NCBI GenBank assembly: GCA_016213265.1
Contig: JACRBA010000148.1
Coordinates: forward strand, 1 to 64,000
DNA length: 64,000 nt
Reading direction: 5' to 3'
Source of the DNA: Burkholderiales bacterium
GTDB taxonomy: Bacteria; Pseudomonadota; Gammaproteobacteria; Burkholderiales; Burkholderiaceae_C
Under the pieces are notes generated by a model that saw nothing but the letters and a program-made list of their open reading frames with translations, was not told where the DNA came from and made no database searches. Within the stretch, counting starts at the first letter, position 1; every line of letters starts with the position of its first letter. This document shows positions 11,001 to 20,441 of this stretch, one piece after another. A program made the translations under genes and the position numbers.

Positions 11001-12345
11001 GGTAGCGTGCGGGGGCGCCGGGCGGGCCGATCCAGCTCGCCTGCAGCCCACTCACCACGCCCTGGGGCGCCAGCTCGGAGAGCACACGGCGCCAGGTGGC
11101 CGGCAGCGGCAGCCGCTCGGCCACGCCGGCCATGAGCGCCAGGTCCAGCCGGTCGGCGCTGAACTCGCCCCCGGCGATCGGCCGATCCGACCAGCCCACG
11201 CGGTCCATGGGCTGCGGCTGGCTCAGCTGCAGCTGCCAGCGGCTGGCCGGCCAGGCGGCGCCGTCGGCGGTGGTGAAGCGCAGGCCGTCGGCGGCCACGC
11301 GCAGCTGGCCCGCACTGCGCTCCAGGTCGAGACGGCCGTGCAGGCTGGCCAGGGCCAGCGGCTCCAGCGTGGGCGTGAGGCGCACCGACACCGACTCCAG
11401 CGCCGTGTCCACCGTCAGGCGCCGCCACTGGCCGCGGCCCACCTCGAGCCACGCGCGTGCCGCCCCGCGCCCGGCCTGCAGCGCCACCGGCAGGCTCACG
11501 TGCGCCGCCAGGCGGGACAGGTCCACCGCGGGCAGGTCGGCGTACACGGTGCCCGACCAGCGCGACCAGTCGCTGCGGTCGGCCAGCAGCGGCTGGGTGA
11601 AGCGCCCGACCACGGAAAAGCGCGCGCCCACGCCGTCGTCGGGCGTGGCGTCGATGCGCAGCTCGTGGCGGCGCAGGCCGTTGCGCAGCACCAGGTCGGC
11701 GTCACGCAAGGCCACCGGCGGCGCACCGCGCCATTCGTCGACCCAGCGCACCTGGGTGCGGCGCAGCACCAGCTCGGGCTGGTCGAGCAGCCAGTCCAGC
11801 GCCTCGGCCCGCCCGCCCGCGGAGGCGGCGGGTGCCGCGGCGCCCAGGTCCAGCCCCGCCACGTGCAGCCGACCGAGCCGGTCGCGCCGCACCTCCAGCG
11901 ACAGGCCGTCGAGGTGCAGCTGGGAGAAGGTGAGCCGCCAGCGCAGCAGCGAGCTGGGCGACAGCGCCGCGTCCACCCGCGGCAGGCGCAGTCGCTCGGC
12001 GCCCGAGGGGTCGGCCACGACCACGTCGCGCAGCTCCAGCGCGGGCACCCAGCCCGCGCTGCGCACACCCACCTGCCCGATGCGCACGGGAAGCCCCAAG
12101 GCCTGGCTGGCCCGCTCCTGCAGCTGCGGGCGCCATTCGTCGATGTGCGGCAGAATCCCCCAGTGCAGAGTCAGCCACGCGATCAGGACGATGCTCCACA
12201 GGGTGAACACCCCCAGCATGGCCCATCGCAGGGCACCTCTCGACACCGCCGCCGCGGCCCCGGCCCAGCGTCGGTGGGCGCCCGGGTGGGCGGCGTCGTC
12301 CGGGCCAGCCGGCGCGCGCGGTGATCGGGAGAACTTCAAGGGCAT
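8074..12345 (-). CDS. yhdP: YhdP family protein (AsmA-like, TIGR02099-type)
   Basis: ~1423 aa, N-terminal TM segment, C-terminus with RGVARTNNLRIRGVQAAVLIEGEADLQHETQDLHMVIVPEINAGTASLAYAAINPAVGLGTFLAQLFLRKPL typical of YhdP. Confidence 0.88.
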   Translation of the reverse strand: MPLKFSRSPRAPAGPDDAAHPGAHRRWAGAAAAVSRGALRWAMLGVFTLWSIVLIAWLTLHWGILPHIDEWRPQLQERASQALGLPVRIGQVGVRSAGWVPALELRDVVVADPSGAERLRLPRVDAALSPSSLLRWRLTFSQLHLDGLSLEVRRDRLGRLHVAGLDLGAAAPAASAGGRAEALDWLLDQPELVLRRTQVRWVDEWRGAPPVALRDADLVLRNGLRRHELRIDATPDDGVGARFSVVGRFTQPLLADRSDWSRWSGTVYADLPAVDLSRLAAHVSLPVALQAGRGAARAWLEVGRGQWRRLTVDTALESVSVRLTPTLEPLALASLHGRLDLERSAGQLRVAADGLRFTTADGAAWPASRWQLQLSQPQPMDRVGWSDRPIAGGEFSADRLDLALMAGVAERLPLPATWRRVLSELAPQGVVSGLQASWIGPPGAPARYRLKAQAQGLALAALPGPGGEGVGRPGWRGAQVELEANESGGEARLQIRDGAVELPGVFEDPVLPLDEFSGRLVWRLERPAGAAATGPVLPAVDLRVLDAHFANADAKGALQLRWHTGDTPGRGHGRRLPGVIDLTGQIERAQAARVARYLPLQLPAATRAYVAGAVQGGTARQARLRLRGDLHDFPFTRPGQQDGEFLVTAHAEDVTLAYVPPVLTGGEARWPAFTQVNGELEFDRGAMRIRDARARLWGIELKGVQGEIADLAHDATLVISGGGRGPLTDALRYVAATPIEGWLSHALQQASGSGAADLQLALQIPLHDSRHTRVRGSVALAGNDVRLRPDIPLLQGARTRIEFSEQGFSLSPGTARALGGELAFEGGLGPDGVVRFQAQGTATAEGLRQAAELGWVTRLATAARGQAPYRLQVGVQRGQTELLVTSPLTGMAIDLPPPFAKPADAAWPLRVQTQAQRMGGAAEGAPPTDLLQVELGTVLRAEYQREHGPQGTRVLRGALAAGSAGLPAAAPGSVVVAVELPTLPAEAWWSRWQALAAPANGRPAGTGASSAEAPRDEPGDGYLPTELALRAGEVQAAGRRWGGLQAQVQRRGPREQPAWLAQLQGDAVQGQLEWRPAAGSAAARWQARLGRLAVPPPAGGASAASASAPGVAAPVAARSPVADALAAVTDWPTLDLQVDALQWHGRPLGRVELEGRPVEAAGTPRDWLLQRLAWQSEDGRLAASGRWSAARRHMALEGRLDVADAGDVLEALGGGRQVRGGRGHVQGQFAWTGAPLWPDWPTLDGRGQVSLEGGRFLKAEPGAARLLGVLSLQALPRRLTLDFRDVFQQGFAFDQLAGDVALSRGVARTNNLRIRGVQAAVLIEGEADLQHETQDLHMVIVPEINAGTASLAYAAINPAVGLGTFLAQLFLRKPLMQAGTRELQVTGAWADPQVQTLERRADAPLPDFEAAPAAAASAPQSTP

Positions 12346-12456
12346 GGGCAATACCGGGGGGCAGGCCCCGGCGCCAGCCTCAACGTGGAACGGCACCTGC
12401 CGAACCGGCCTTCAGCCGGGCGGGGCGCCAGCGAGCCAATCTAGCACAGACCCCTC

Positions 12457-15294
12457 GTGGCACTGACCGGTTCCCCCTCGTCGGGCGAGACAGCCGACAC
12501 GCTTGAGAGCCCGACCGCGCCCGGCGCGGCGGCCGAGTACAGCCGCTTTGTCCAGCGGGTGCGCCGACGCTACGCCACCGAGCTGGCGTGGCTGCCGCCG
12601 GGCCTGCCGGATGCGGCCGGGTTGCACGCCCTCATCGACACCCTGCTGGCCGCGGGGCGGCCCCTGCCGGCGGCCTTGCGCGTGGCGAGGCAGCTCGTGA
12701 TGGAGCGCCTGGTGGTGCGCGACGTGGAACAGCGCGCGCCGCTGGCCGACGTCACCACCACCATGACGCTGCTGGCCGAGGTGACGCTCGATCGCGCGCT
12801 GGCGCAGGCCCTGGCCGACACCGATGCCCGCCATGGCGCACCGCTGGACGAGAGCGGGCAGCGCATCGATTTCTGGATCGTCGGCATGGGCAAGCTCGGG
12901 GCGCGCGAGCTCAACGTGTCGTCCGACATCGACCTCATCTCTGTGTACGAGGACGCCGGCCAGACCGCCGGTGGCCCGGCGGGCGTGATTTCCGCCCATG
13001 AGTATTTCTCTCAGGTCGCGCGCCAGCTCTACGCCCTGATCGGCGACGTCACCGTCGACGGTTTCGTGTTCCTCGTGGACCTGGCGCTGCGCCCCAACGG
13101 CAACTCCGGCCCGGCCGTGGTGAGCCTGTCGATGCTCGAGGAATACTTCCTCGTGCAGGGCCGCGAATGGGAGCGCTTCGCCTGGCTGAAGAGCCGCGTG
13201 GTGGCCCCGCGCGAGAGTGTGCTCAACGGGCGCGCGCTCGCCCTGCGCTCGCTGGTCACGCCCTTCGTCTACCGCAAGTACCTCGACTACGGGGTCTTCG
13301 AGGGCCTGCGCCAGCTGCACCGCAAGATCCGCGACGAGGCGCAGCGGCGCGCCGCCGGCCGGCCCGAGCGGGCCAACGACGTGAAGCTCTCGCGCGGCGG
13401 CATCCGCGAGATCGAGTTCATCGTGCAGCTGCTGCAGGTGGCGCGCGGCGGCCAGTTCCCCGAGATCCGCACGCGCTCCACGCTCAAGGCGCTGGACCGC
13501 CTGGCCGCCGGTGGCCTGATGCGCGCCGACGCCGCCCGGCAGCTGGCCGATGCCTACGTCTTCCTGCGCCAGGTCGAGCACCACATCCAGTACCTGGACG
13601 ACCAGCAGACCCACCTGCTGCCCACGGGCGACGGCGACCTCGCCTGGATCGCGGCCAGCATGGCACCGCGCCTCGCCCCCGCCGCCGCCTGCGCGCCGGG
13701 CGACCCGCCCTGCTGCCAGCTGCTCGACCGCCTGTGCAGCGTGCGCGAGTTGGTGGCCACCGAGTTCGACGCCCTGCTGCACGACGGCCGCGCGCCCGCG
13801 GGTGCGCGGCCCGGCAACGGCGGCTGCCGCCAATGTGGCGACGGCCCGCTGGCCATCGACAGCGAGGCGCTGGCCGAGCGCCTGCCGCCCGAGCTGGCGG
13901 AGCGGGTGCGGGCCTTCGCCGCGCGCCCGCGCGTGCAGGCCCTGCGCGACGAGAGCAAGCTGCGCCTGGGGCGCCTGGTGCAGCGCGCCGCCGACGGGCT
14001 GTCGCGCGGCGAGGGCACGCTGGAGGCCGCGATCCGCCTGCTCGACTGGGTGGAGCCGCTGCTGCGGCGCGAAAGCTACCTGGCGCTGCTGGTGGAGCGG
14101 CCCGAGGTGCAGCGCCGCCTGCTGCGCCTGCTGGGGCTCGCGCGCTGGCCCATGCGCTACCTCATCCGCCACCCGGGCGTGATCGACGAGCTGGCCGACG
14201 AGCGCCAGCTGCGCGAACGCTTCGACCGCGCCAGTTTCGTGGCCGACCTCGAGGAGCGCCACGCGGCCTGGGTGCGCTCGGGCGAGGCCGACGAAGGCTC
14301 GCTGCTGGACACGCTGCGCCGCGCCCACCACGCCGAGGTGTTCCGCACCCTGGTGCGTGATGTCGAGCAGCGCATCACGGTGGAGCAGGTGGCCGACGAC
14401 CTGTCCTCGCTGGCCGACGCGGTGGTGGACTGCACCCTGCGCTGGGCCTGGGGCCACCTCAAGCAGCGCCACCGCGACGCCCCGCGATTCGCGGTGATCG
14501 CCTACGGCAAGCTGGGCGGCCTGGAGCTGGGCTACGGCAGCGACCTCGACCTCGTCTTCCTGTTTGACGACGCCGGCGAGGACGACCCCTACCGCGCGCA
14601 GGAGGTGTACGGCGCCTTCGTGCGCAAGCTGATCGGCTGGCTCACGCTGCGCACGGCCGCCGGCGAGCTGTTCGAGATCGACACGGCCCTGCGTCCCAAC
14701 GGCAATTCGGGCCTGCTCGTCACCTCCATCGACGCCTTCGAGAAATACCAGCGCGGCCGCGGCAGCAACACCGCATGGACCTGGGAGCATCAGGCGCTGT
14801 CGCGGGCGCGCTTCTGCGCCGGTGCGCCCGATCTGGGCGAGCGCTTCGAGGCCACGCGGCGCGAGGTGCTGGCCATGCCGCGCGAGGCCGCCTCGCTGCG
14901 CGCCGAGGTGCAGGCGATGCGAGAGAAGGTGCGCGCGGCGCGCCCCGTGCCCGCCGGCCGCTTCGACGTCAAGCACAGCGACGGCGGCATGATGGACGCG
15001 GAGTTCGTGGTGCAGTACCTGGTGCTGGCCGAGAGCGCGCGCCACCCCGAGCTGCTGGACAACGCGGGCAACATCGCCCTGCTGCAGCGGGCGGAGGACG
15101 CCGGCCTGCTGCCCGCCGGCGTGGGCAGCGCCGCCGCCGACGCTTACCGCGAGATGCGCCGCGCGCAGCACCGCGCACGCCTGGACGAGCAGCCCACGCA
15201 GTTCGACCCGGCCGAGCTGGCCGCCGAGCGGGACGCCATCCACGCGCTGTGGCGCGCGGTGTTCGGCAGCCCGGGCGACGCGTCGGCCGGATGA
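12457..15294 (+). CDS. glnE: Bifunctional glutamine synthetase adenylyltransferase/adenylyl-removing enzyme
   Basis: Duplicated nucleotidyltransferase motifs (MGKLGARELNVSSDIDLI; YGKLGGLELGYGSDLDLVFL). Confidence 0.94.
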   Translation: MALTGSPSSGETADTLESPTAPGAAAEYSRFVQRVRRRYATELAWLPPGLPDAAGLHALIDTLLAAGRPLPAALRVARQLVMERLVVRDVEQRAPLADVTTTMTLLAEVTLDRALAQALADTDARHGAPLDESGQRIDFWIVGMGKLGARELNVSSDIDLISVYEDAGQTAGGPAGVISAHEYFSQVARQLYALIGDVTVDGFVFLVDLALRPNGNSGPAVVSLSMLEEYFLVQGREWERFAWLKSRVVAPRESVLNGRALALRSLVTPFVYRKYLDYGVFEGLRQLHRKIRDEAQRRAAGRPERANDVKLSRGGIREIEFIVQLLQVARGGQFPEIRTRSTLKALDRLAAGGLMRADAARQLADAYVFLRQVEHHIQYLDDQQTHLLPTGDGDLAWIAASMAPRLAPAAACAPGDPPCCQLLDRLCSVRELVATEFDALLHDGRAPAGARPGNGGCRQCGDGPLAIDSEALAERLPPELAERVRAFAARPRVQALRDESKLRLGRLVQRAADGLSRGEGTLEAAIRLLDWVEPLLRRESYLALLVERPEVQRRLLRLLGLARWPMRYLIRHPGVIDELADERQLRERFDRASFVADLEERHAAWVRSGEADEGSLLDTLRRAHHAEVFRTLVRDVEQRITVEQVADDLSSLADAVVDCTLRWAWGHLKQRHRDAPRFAVIAYGKLGGLELGYGSDLDLVFLFDDAGEDDPYRAQEVYGAFVRKLIGWLTLRTAAGELFEIDTALRPNGNSGLLVTSIDAFEKYQRGRGSNTAWTWEHQALSRARFCAGAPDLGERFEATRREVLAMPREAASLRAEVQAMREKVRAARPVPAGRFDVKHSDGGMMDAEFVVQYLVLAESARHPELLDNAGNIALLQRAEDAGLLPAGVGSAAADAYREMRRAQHRARLDEQPTQFDPAELAAERDAIHALWRAVFGSPGDASAG

Positions 15295-16208
15295 GCGACC
15301 GCCGTGCCCACCTCGACACCCTGGCCATCGTCAGCTTGGTGGGCTGCGCCGCGCTGTGGGGACTGAACCAGGCCGCCACCAAGGTGGCGGTGGCCGAGAT
15401 CCCGCCCTTGCTGCAGGCCGCGGCACGCTCGGTCGGTGCCGCGTTGCTGCTGGGCCTCTGGGCGACCTGGCGGCGCATCCCGCTCGCCCCGCTGTCGAGC
15501 CCCGGCCTGCGTGGGCCGGCGCTGCTGGCCGGCGGGCTGTTCGCCGCCGAGTTCGGCTGCATCTTCGTCGGCCTGCAATACACCAGCGCCTCGCGCATGG
15601 CCGTGTTCATCTACCTCGCGCCCTTCTTCGTCGCGCTGGGCATGCCCTTCATCGCCGCCGGCGAGCGGCTGCGCGGCTGGCAGCTGGCCGGGCTTGGCCT
15701 GGCCTTCGCGGGGGTGGTGCTGGCCTTCGGCGAGAGCTTTGGCGCAGGCGCACCGGCGGGCAGCCGCCAGGGCTGGGGCGACGCGCTCGGCGTGGTGGGC
15801 GCCGCGCTCTGGGCGGGCACCACCTTGTCCATCCGGGCCACCCGCCTGGCCGGCGCACCCGCCGAGCAGACGCTGATGGCGCAGCTGGTCGTGTCGGCCC
15901 TGGCGCTGGGCGCGGCGGGGGCCTGGGCCGGGGAGTCCTGGCCCGTGCAGGTCAGCGCGCTGGCCTGGGGCTCGCTCGCCTTCCAGACGGTGGTGGTCAC
16001 CTTCGCCAGCTACCTGCTGTGGTTCTGGCTGGTGCGCCACTACGCGGCCACGCAGATCAGCACCTACACGCTGCTCACGCCGGTGTTCGGCCTGGCGGCG
16101 GGCGTGGGCCTGCTGGACGAGCCGCTCACCTGGCGCATCGTCGCGGCCCTGGTGGCCGTGTCGGCGGGCATCGCCCTGGTGACACGCCGTCCGCGCGCCA
16201 GCCCATAG
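15291..16208 (+). CDS. DMT (EamA) family transporter
   Basis: About ten TM segments, two EamA-type repeats; ATGA overlap with glnE. Confidence 0.85.
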   Translation: MSDRRAHLDTLAIVSLVGCAALWGLNQAATKVAVAEIPPLLQAAARSVGAALLLGLWATWRRIPLAPLSSPGLRGPALLAGGLFAAEFGCIFVGLQYTSASRMAVFIYLAPFFVALGMPFIAAGERLRGWQLAGLGLAFAGVVLAFGESFGAGAPAGSRQGWGDALGVVGAALWAGTTLSIRATRLAGAPAEQTLMAQLVVSALALGAAGAWAGESWPVQVSALAWGSLAFQTVVVTFASYLLWFWLVRHYAATQISTYTLLTPVFGLAAGVGLLDEPLTWRIVAALVAVSAGIALVTRRPRASP

Positions 16209-16246
16209 ACTGGCCGGCCCCTCACGCCATCCTTTTGGAGACCACG

Positions 16247-16909
16247 ATGATCACCCTGTGCGGCTTCGCCATCTCGAACTACTACAACAAGGTCAAGATG
16301 GTCCTGCTGGAGAAGGGCATCGCCTTCGACGAGGAAACCGTCGCGCCCGGCACCAAGGCCGAGACGACCCTGGAGGCCTCGCCGCTGGGCAAGGTGCCCT
16401 TCATCCGCACGCCGCAGGGCACGCTGTGCGAGAGCGAGGTGATCGTGCAGTACATCGAGCGCACGCACCCGCAGCCCGCGCTGCTGCCGGACGACCCCTG
16501 GGCCGCCGCCAAGGTGCACGAGCTCACCACCTTCATCGAGCTGCACCTGGAGCTGGTGGTGCGCGAGCTCTACCCGCAGGCCTTCTTCGGCGGCCGGGTG
16601 AGCGAGGAGACGCAGGCGGCCGTGCGCAAGAAGCTCGTCAAGCACATCGCGGGCTTCAAGCGCCTGGCGCGCTTCGGCCCGTACGTGGCGGGTGAGACCT
16701 TCACCACCGCGGACTGCGCCGCCTACGTGTCGCTGCCCTTGGTGGCCATGGCCACCCAGGCCATCTACGGCACCGACCTGCTGGCCGAAGGCGGCGTGGA
16801 CTGGAAGCCCTACATCAAGCTCGTCGGCCAGCGGCCGTCGGCGCTGCGCGTGTCGGCCGACCGCAAGGCGGCGCAGGAGCAGCAGCTGGCGGCGATGCGC
16901 GCCAAGTAA
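16247..16909 (+). CDS. Glutathione S-transferase family protein
   Basis: MITLCGFAISNYYNKVKMVLLEKGIAFDEETVAPG...ESEVIVQYIE: GST N-terminal thioredoxin-fold pattern. Confidence 0.88.
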   Translation: MITLCGFAISNYYNKVKMVLLEKGIAFDEETVAPGTKAETTLEASPLGKVPFIRTPQGTLCESEVIVQYIERTHPQPALLPDDPWAAAKVHELTTFIELHLELVVRELYPQAFFGGRVSEETQAAVRKKLVKHIAGFKRLARFGPYVAGETFTTADCAAYVSLPLVAMATQAIYGTDLLAEGGVDWKPYIKLVGQRPSALRVSADRKAAQEQQLAAMRAK

Positions 16910-16919
16910 GCGCCCCGCG

Positions 16920-16935
16920 CGCCGGGCGCCCGGCG
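16920..16935. terminator. Perfect 16-bp palindrome CGCCGGGCGCCCGGCG between convergent genes
   Basis: Self-complementary; lies in the 30-bp gap between GST and the MerR gene. Terminator role unproven. Confidence 0.3.
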
Positions 16936-16939
16936 TCGA

Positions 16940-17902
16940 TCAGGGGGCCGGCGGCAGCGCGGCGAGCGCCCGGCCGATGCCGCCGAGTTCCGCCATGCGC
17001 ACCACGCCGGCCACGCGCACGCTGCCGGCCGCCGAGCCGCCGAGCCAGATCACCGTCTCGGCCGGCAGCCGCTCACGCAGCTGCTGCAGGCCCTGGCGCA
17101 GCCAGCGCGCCGGCAGGCAGCCGGTGGCGCTGAGGCCCACCACCTGGGTGTGGTGCCACTGCGCCGCCGCCACGATCTCGTCCACCGGCGTCTGCGGGCC
17201 CAGGTTGACGCACCAGGCGCCCTCCAGGGCGCACATCGCCTCGGCCATCCGCAGGCCCAGGCCGTGCGGCTCGCCCGGCAAGGTGGTCAGCAGCACGCGC
17301 GGCGCCACGCCCGGCACCGGCTCGGGCAGCGTCAGCAGGCCCTGGCGCAGCACGCCGTGGGCCACCTCGGTGAACAGGTGCTCCTCGGCCACGCGCAGCT
17401 CACCGCGCATCCAGGCCTGGCCCACCGCGGTGGTGAGTGGCGCCATGACCTCGGTGACGAAGGCCGCGAGCCCCAGGCGGCTCTGCGCCTGCTGCAGCAG
17501 CCGGCGCAGCGCGATGCCGTCGCGCCGGGCCAGGGCCGCCAAGGCCGCGGCGACCTGCGGAGCCGACGCGCTGGCAGCCGGCGGCATCGCACCCGCGCCG
17601 CCTGCCGCGGGAGCACCGCCCGACAGCAGCGTCGCCCGAGCCGCATCGTCCAGCGGCACCACCTTGCCGGGCCGGTGCCCGGCGCGCATCAGCGCGGCGA
17701 TCTGGCGCAGGCGGTCCACCTGGGCGGCGGGGTAGACGCGCTGGCCCTGGGCGTCACGCTGCGGCACGGGAAAGCCGTAGCGGCGCTCCCACACCCTCAG
17801 CGTGTCCTTGCCGAGCCCGGTGTCGCGTTCCACCTGGGCGATGTTCAGCCCCGGCTCGGCGGTGCCGGCCGGTGTGGCGTCAGGATGCAGGGCCTCGGAC
17901 AT
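16940..17902 (-). CDS. MerR-family regulator with cobalamin-binding domain (CarH/LitR-like)
   Basis: N-terminal MerR HTH (LNIAQVERDTGLGKDTLRVWERRYGFP), Wx9EH cap motif (WMRGELRVAEEH), ExHxxG B12 motif (GEPHGLGL). Confidence 0.88.
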   Translation of the reverse strand: MSEALHPDATPAGTAEPGLNIAQVERDTGLGKDTLRVWERRYGFPVPQRDAQGQRVYPAAQVDRLRQIAALMRAGHRPGKVVPLDDAARATLLSGGAPAAGGAGAMPPAASASAPQVAAALAALARRDGIALRRLLQQAQSRLGLAAFVTEVMAPLTTAVGQAWMRGELRVAEEHLFTEVAHGVLRQGLLTLPEPVPGVAPRVLLTTLPGEPHGLGLRMAEAMCALEGAWCVNLGPQTPVDEIVAAAQWHHTQVVGLSATGCLPARWLRQGLQQLRERLPAETVIWLGGSAAGSVRVAGVVRMAELGGIGRALAALPPAP

Positions 17903-17912
17903 GGCGTGATTC

Positions 17913-17923
17913 TGTCATGGACA
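17913..17923. promoter_or_regulatory. Dyad TGTC-ATG-GACA, candidate regulator operator
   Basis: Perfect 4+4 inverted repeat just upstream of the MerR start codon. Confidence 0.35.
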
Positions 17924-17973
17924 ACTCCCGTGCAGGTTTCCAATTTTCTGTCTATGATCGCGTCCAGACCACT

Positions 17974-17988
17974 TTTGTCTAGGACAAA
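17974..17988. promoter_or_regulatory. Dyad TTTGTC-TAG-GACAAA, candidate regulator operator
   Basis: Perfect 6+6 inverted repeat with 3-nt spacer in the divergent MerR/oxidoreductase intergenic region; shares TGTC-N3-GACA with 17913-17923. Confidence 0.45.
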
Positions 17989-18274
17989 CAATGTGCGCGA
18001 ACCGGGTTCTGCCCAGCCCATTGGCCACGACGCCCAAAGACCCTGACGCGGCACGGAACTTCGCCACCGGGGCAGACTCCATTGCGACAGAGGCCGGTGC
18101 CCTGGCGCCGCCTCCGGGCCGCTGGCGTCGTCGCCAGCCGCCGTCGGTTTTCGGCCGCGCAGCCTGCCAGCCCCGCTGGCTGTCCCCCGGGAGCGCCTCT
18201 CCTCCTCCCTCCCTCCCTCATTCGCTTTCGGGCGCTGCGCGGCCCTCTTCTCTGCCCCACGCGGGGGGCCGGCC

Positions 18275-19597
18275 ATGACGGCCGCCCGCCGCGTCGCGGT
18301 GATCGGCTCGGGCATCTCCGGGCTCTCGGCCGCCTGGCACCTGGCGCATGAGGCCCCGGGCACCGCCGTCACCCTCTTCGAGGCCGACCGCCGCCTGGGC
18401 GGCCACGCCCACACCGTGCCGCTCACGCTCGACGGCAGCACCCATGGCGTGGACACCGGCTTCCTGGTGTTCAACGAGCGCACCTACCCGGGCCTGATCG
18501 GCTGGTTCGAGCGCCTGGGCGTGCCGGCCGCGGGCTCGGACATGTCGTTCTCGGTGCAGTCGCCCGCCCACCGGCTCGAGTGGAGCGGCAGCGACCTGAA
18601 CGGCGTATTCGCCCAGCGCGCCCGCCTGCTGTCGCCCCGCTTCTGGGGCATGCTGGCCGACATCCTGCGCTTCAACCGCCAGGCCACCGACATCGCCCTG
18701 CGCGGGGACGACCGGGCGATGACGGCACAGAGCGTGGGCGACTTCCTCGCCGCCCACCGGTTCGGCCCGCTGTTCCGTGACGCCTACTTCCTGCCCATGA
18801 TCGGCAGCATCTGGTCCTGCCCCACGGCGCAGATGCTCGACTTTCCCGTGGGCACGCTGATCCGCTTCTGCCACAACCACGGCCTGCTGCAGGTGAACGA
18901 CCGGCCACGCTGGTTCACCGTGCAGGGTGGCTCGGCCACCTATGTGCAGCGGGCCGCCGCGGCCCTGGGCGATGTGCGCCTGGGCACGCCAGTGAAGGCG
19001 GTTAAGCGCCTGCCGCCCGGGCCGCTGGGCGGCCAGGTGGGTGTGTGGGTGGAAACCGCCACGGGCGGCGAGCGCTTCGACGCGGTGGTGCTCGCCACGC
19101 ACGCGCCGCAGGCGCTGGCCCTGCTGGCCGACGCCGCCGCGGACGAACGCGAGGTGCTGGGCGCCATCCAGACCCAACCCAACCGCGCGGTGTTGCACAC
19201 CGACGCGGCCCTGCTGCCGCGCGCCCGCCGCGCGTGGGCCGCCTGGAACTACGAGGCCGCGCCCGGCCCGCACCCCGATCGCGTGTGCCTGCACTACCTG
19301 ATCAACCGCCTGCAGCCGCTGCCCTGGCAGCGTCCGGTGATCGTGTCGCTCAACCCCGTGCGCGAGCCGGACCCGGCGCAGGTGCATGGCGAGTTCCAGT
19401 ACGCCCACCCCGTCTTCGATGCCGCCGCGATCCGCGCCCAGCAGCGGCTGCCGTCGCTGCAGGGCCGCGGCGGCGTGTGGTACTGCGGCGCGTGGACACG
19501 CTACGGCTTCCACGAGGATGGCTTCGTCTCGGGCCAGGCGGCCGCGCGCGACGTCGCCGTGCGCACCGCTGCCGGCGCGCTGGGGCGGGCGGCATGA
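18275..19597 (+). CDS. FAD-dependent oxidoreductase (amine oxidase/phytoene desaturase-like)
   Basis: RRVAVIGSGISGLSAAWHLAHEAPGTAVTLFEADRRLGGHAHTV: Rossmann FAD motif. Confidence 0.9.
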   Translation: MTAARRVAVIGSGISGLSAAWHLAHEAPGTAVTLFEADRRLGGHAHTVPLTLDGSTHGVDTGFLVFNERTYPGLIGWFERLGVPAAGSDMSFSVQSPAHRLEWSGSDLNGVFAQRARLLSPRFWGMLADILRFNRQATDIALRGDDRAMTAQSVGDFLAAHRFGPLFRDAYFLPMIGSIWSCPTAQMLDFPVGTLIRFCHNHGLLQVNDRPRWFTVQGGSATYVQRAAAALGDVRLGTPVKAVKRLPPGPLGGQVGVWVETATGGERFDAVVLATHAPQALALLADAAADEREVLGAIQTQPNRAVLHTDAALLPRARRAWAAWNYEAAPGPHPDRVCLHYLINRLQPLPWQRPVIVSLNPVREPDPAQVHGEFQYAHPVFDAAAIRAQQRLPSLQGRGGVWYCGAWTRYGFHEDGFVSGQAAARDVAVRTAAGALGRAA

Positions 19598-20400
19598 TCG
19601 CCACCGACACACCGGCGGTGCCGCTGCTGGGCATCGGTGAAGTGCGCCACACCCGGCTGCGTCCGGTGCAGCACGCCTTTGCCTACCCCACCTGCTTCCT
19701 GTTGCTGCCGCTGCGCGCGTTGCGCGACCGGCCGGTCCCCGCACTGCACCGCAACCGCTGGTCGGCCTTCGGCTTCCACGACGCCGACCATGGCGACGGC
19801 CGGGCCGACTGCCTGGCCTGGTTCGAGGCGCTGCTGGCCGAAGCCGGCGTCACCGACGCCGACGGCGAGGTGTGGCTGCACACGCTGCCGCGGATGTGGG
19901 GGCACCGTTTCAAGCCGGTGAGCTTCTGGTACGCGCACCGCGCCGACGGCTCGCTCGCCGCGGTGGTGGCCGAGGTGAACAACACCTTCGGCGAACGCCA
20001 CTGCTACCTGCTGCAGGGGCCCACCTTGGGCTGGGGCCGCGAGATGCAGGCGACCAAGGTCTTCCACGTCTCGCCCTTCTGCCGGGCCAGTGGGCGCTAC
20101 CGCTTCCGCTTCCTGCGCACCGCCGCGGGCGGCCTGCCCAGCGACGCCGGCCGCACCGTGGTGCGCGTGGAGCATGACGACGCCGAGGGCCCCTTGCTGC
20201 TGACCAGCGTCAGCGGCCGCCTGCAGCCGCTGACGGCCGCCAGCCGCCGCGCCGTGCTGCGGCGCATGCCCTGGCACGCGCTCGGCGTGGTGCTGCGCAT
20301 CCACTGGCAGGCGCTGCGCCTGTGGTGGCGCGGCGTGCCCGTGTTCACCAAGCCGGCGCCGCCACCGCACGCCGTCACCCGCAGCGCGAGCGCCTCCTGA
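19594..20400 (+). CDS. DUF1365 family protein
   Basis: RHTRLRPVQHAFAYPTCFLLLPL...RMWGHRFKPVSFWYAHRADGS...EVNNTFGERHCYLL typical of DUF1365. Confidence 0.88.
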   Translation: MIATDTPAVPLLGIGEVRHTRLRPVQHAFAYPTCFLLLPLRALRDRPVPALHRNRWSAFGFHDADHGDGRADCLAWFEALLAEAGVTDADGEVWLHTLPRMWGHRFKPVSFWYAHRADGSLAAVVAEVNNTFGERHCYLLQGPTLGWGREMQATKVFHVSPFCRASGRYRFRFLRTAAGGLPSDAGRTVVRVEHDDAEGPLLLTSVSGRLQPLTAASRRAVLRRMPWHALGVVLRIHWQALRLWWRGVPVFTKPAPPPHAVTRSASAS

Positions 20401-20441
20401 GGCGTCCGCCCCTTCCCTGTTCCGCCCGCCCCGATGCCCGC

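Noticed and set aside
12412-15243. 943-aa minus-strand ORF antisense to glnE
   Set aside because: Shadow ORF of glnE; His/Arg/Gln/Ala-rich low-complexity translation.
17991-18278. 95-aa ORF starting just after the TTTGTCTAGGACAAA dyad
   Set aside because: Low-complexity Pro/Ser/Arg translation, overlaps the likely leader of the FAD oxidoreductase; no RBS.
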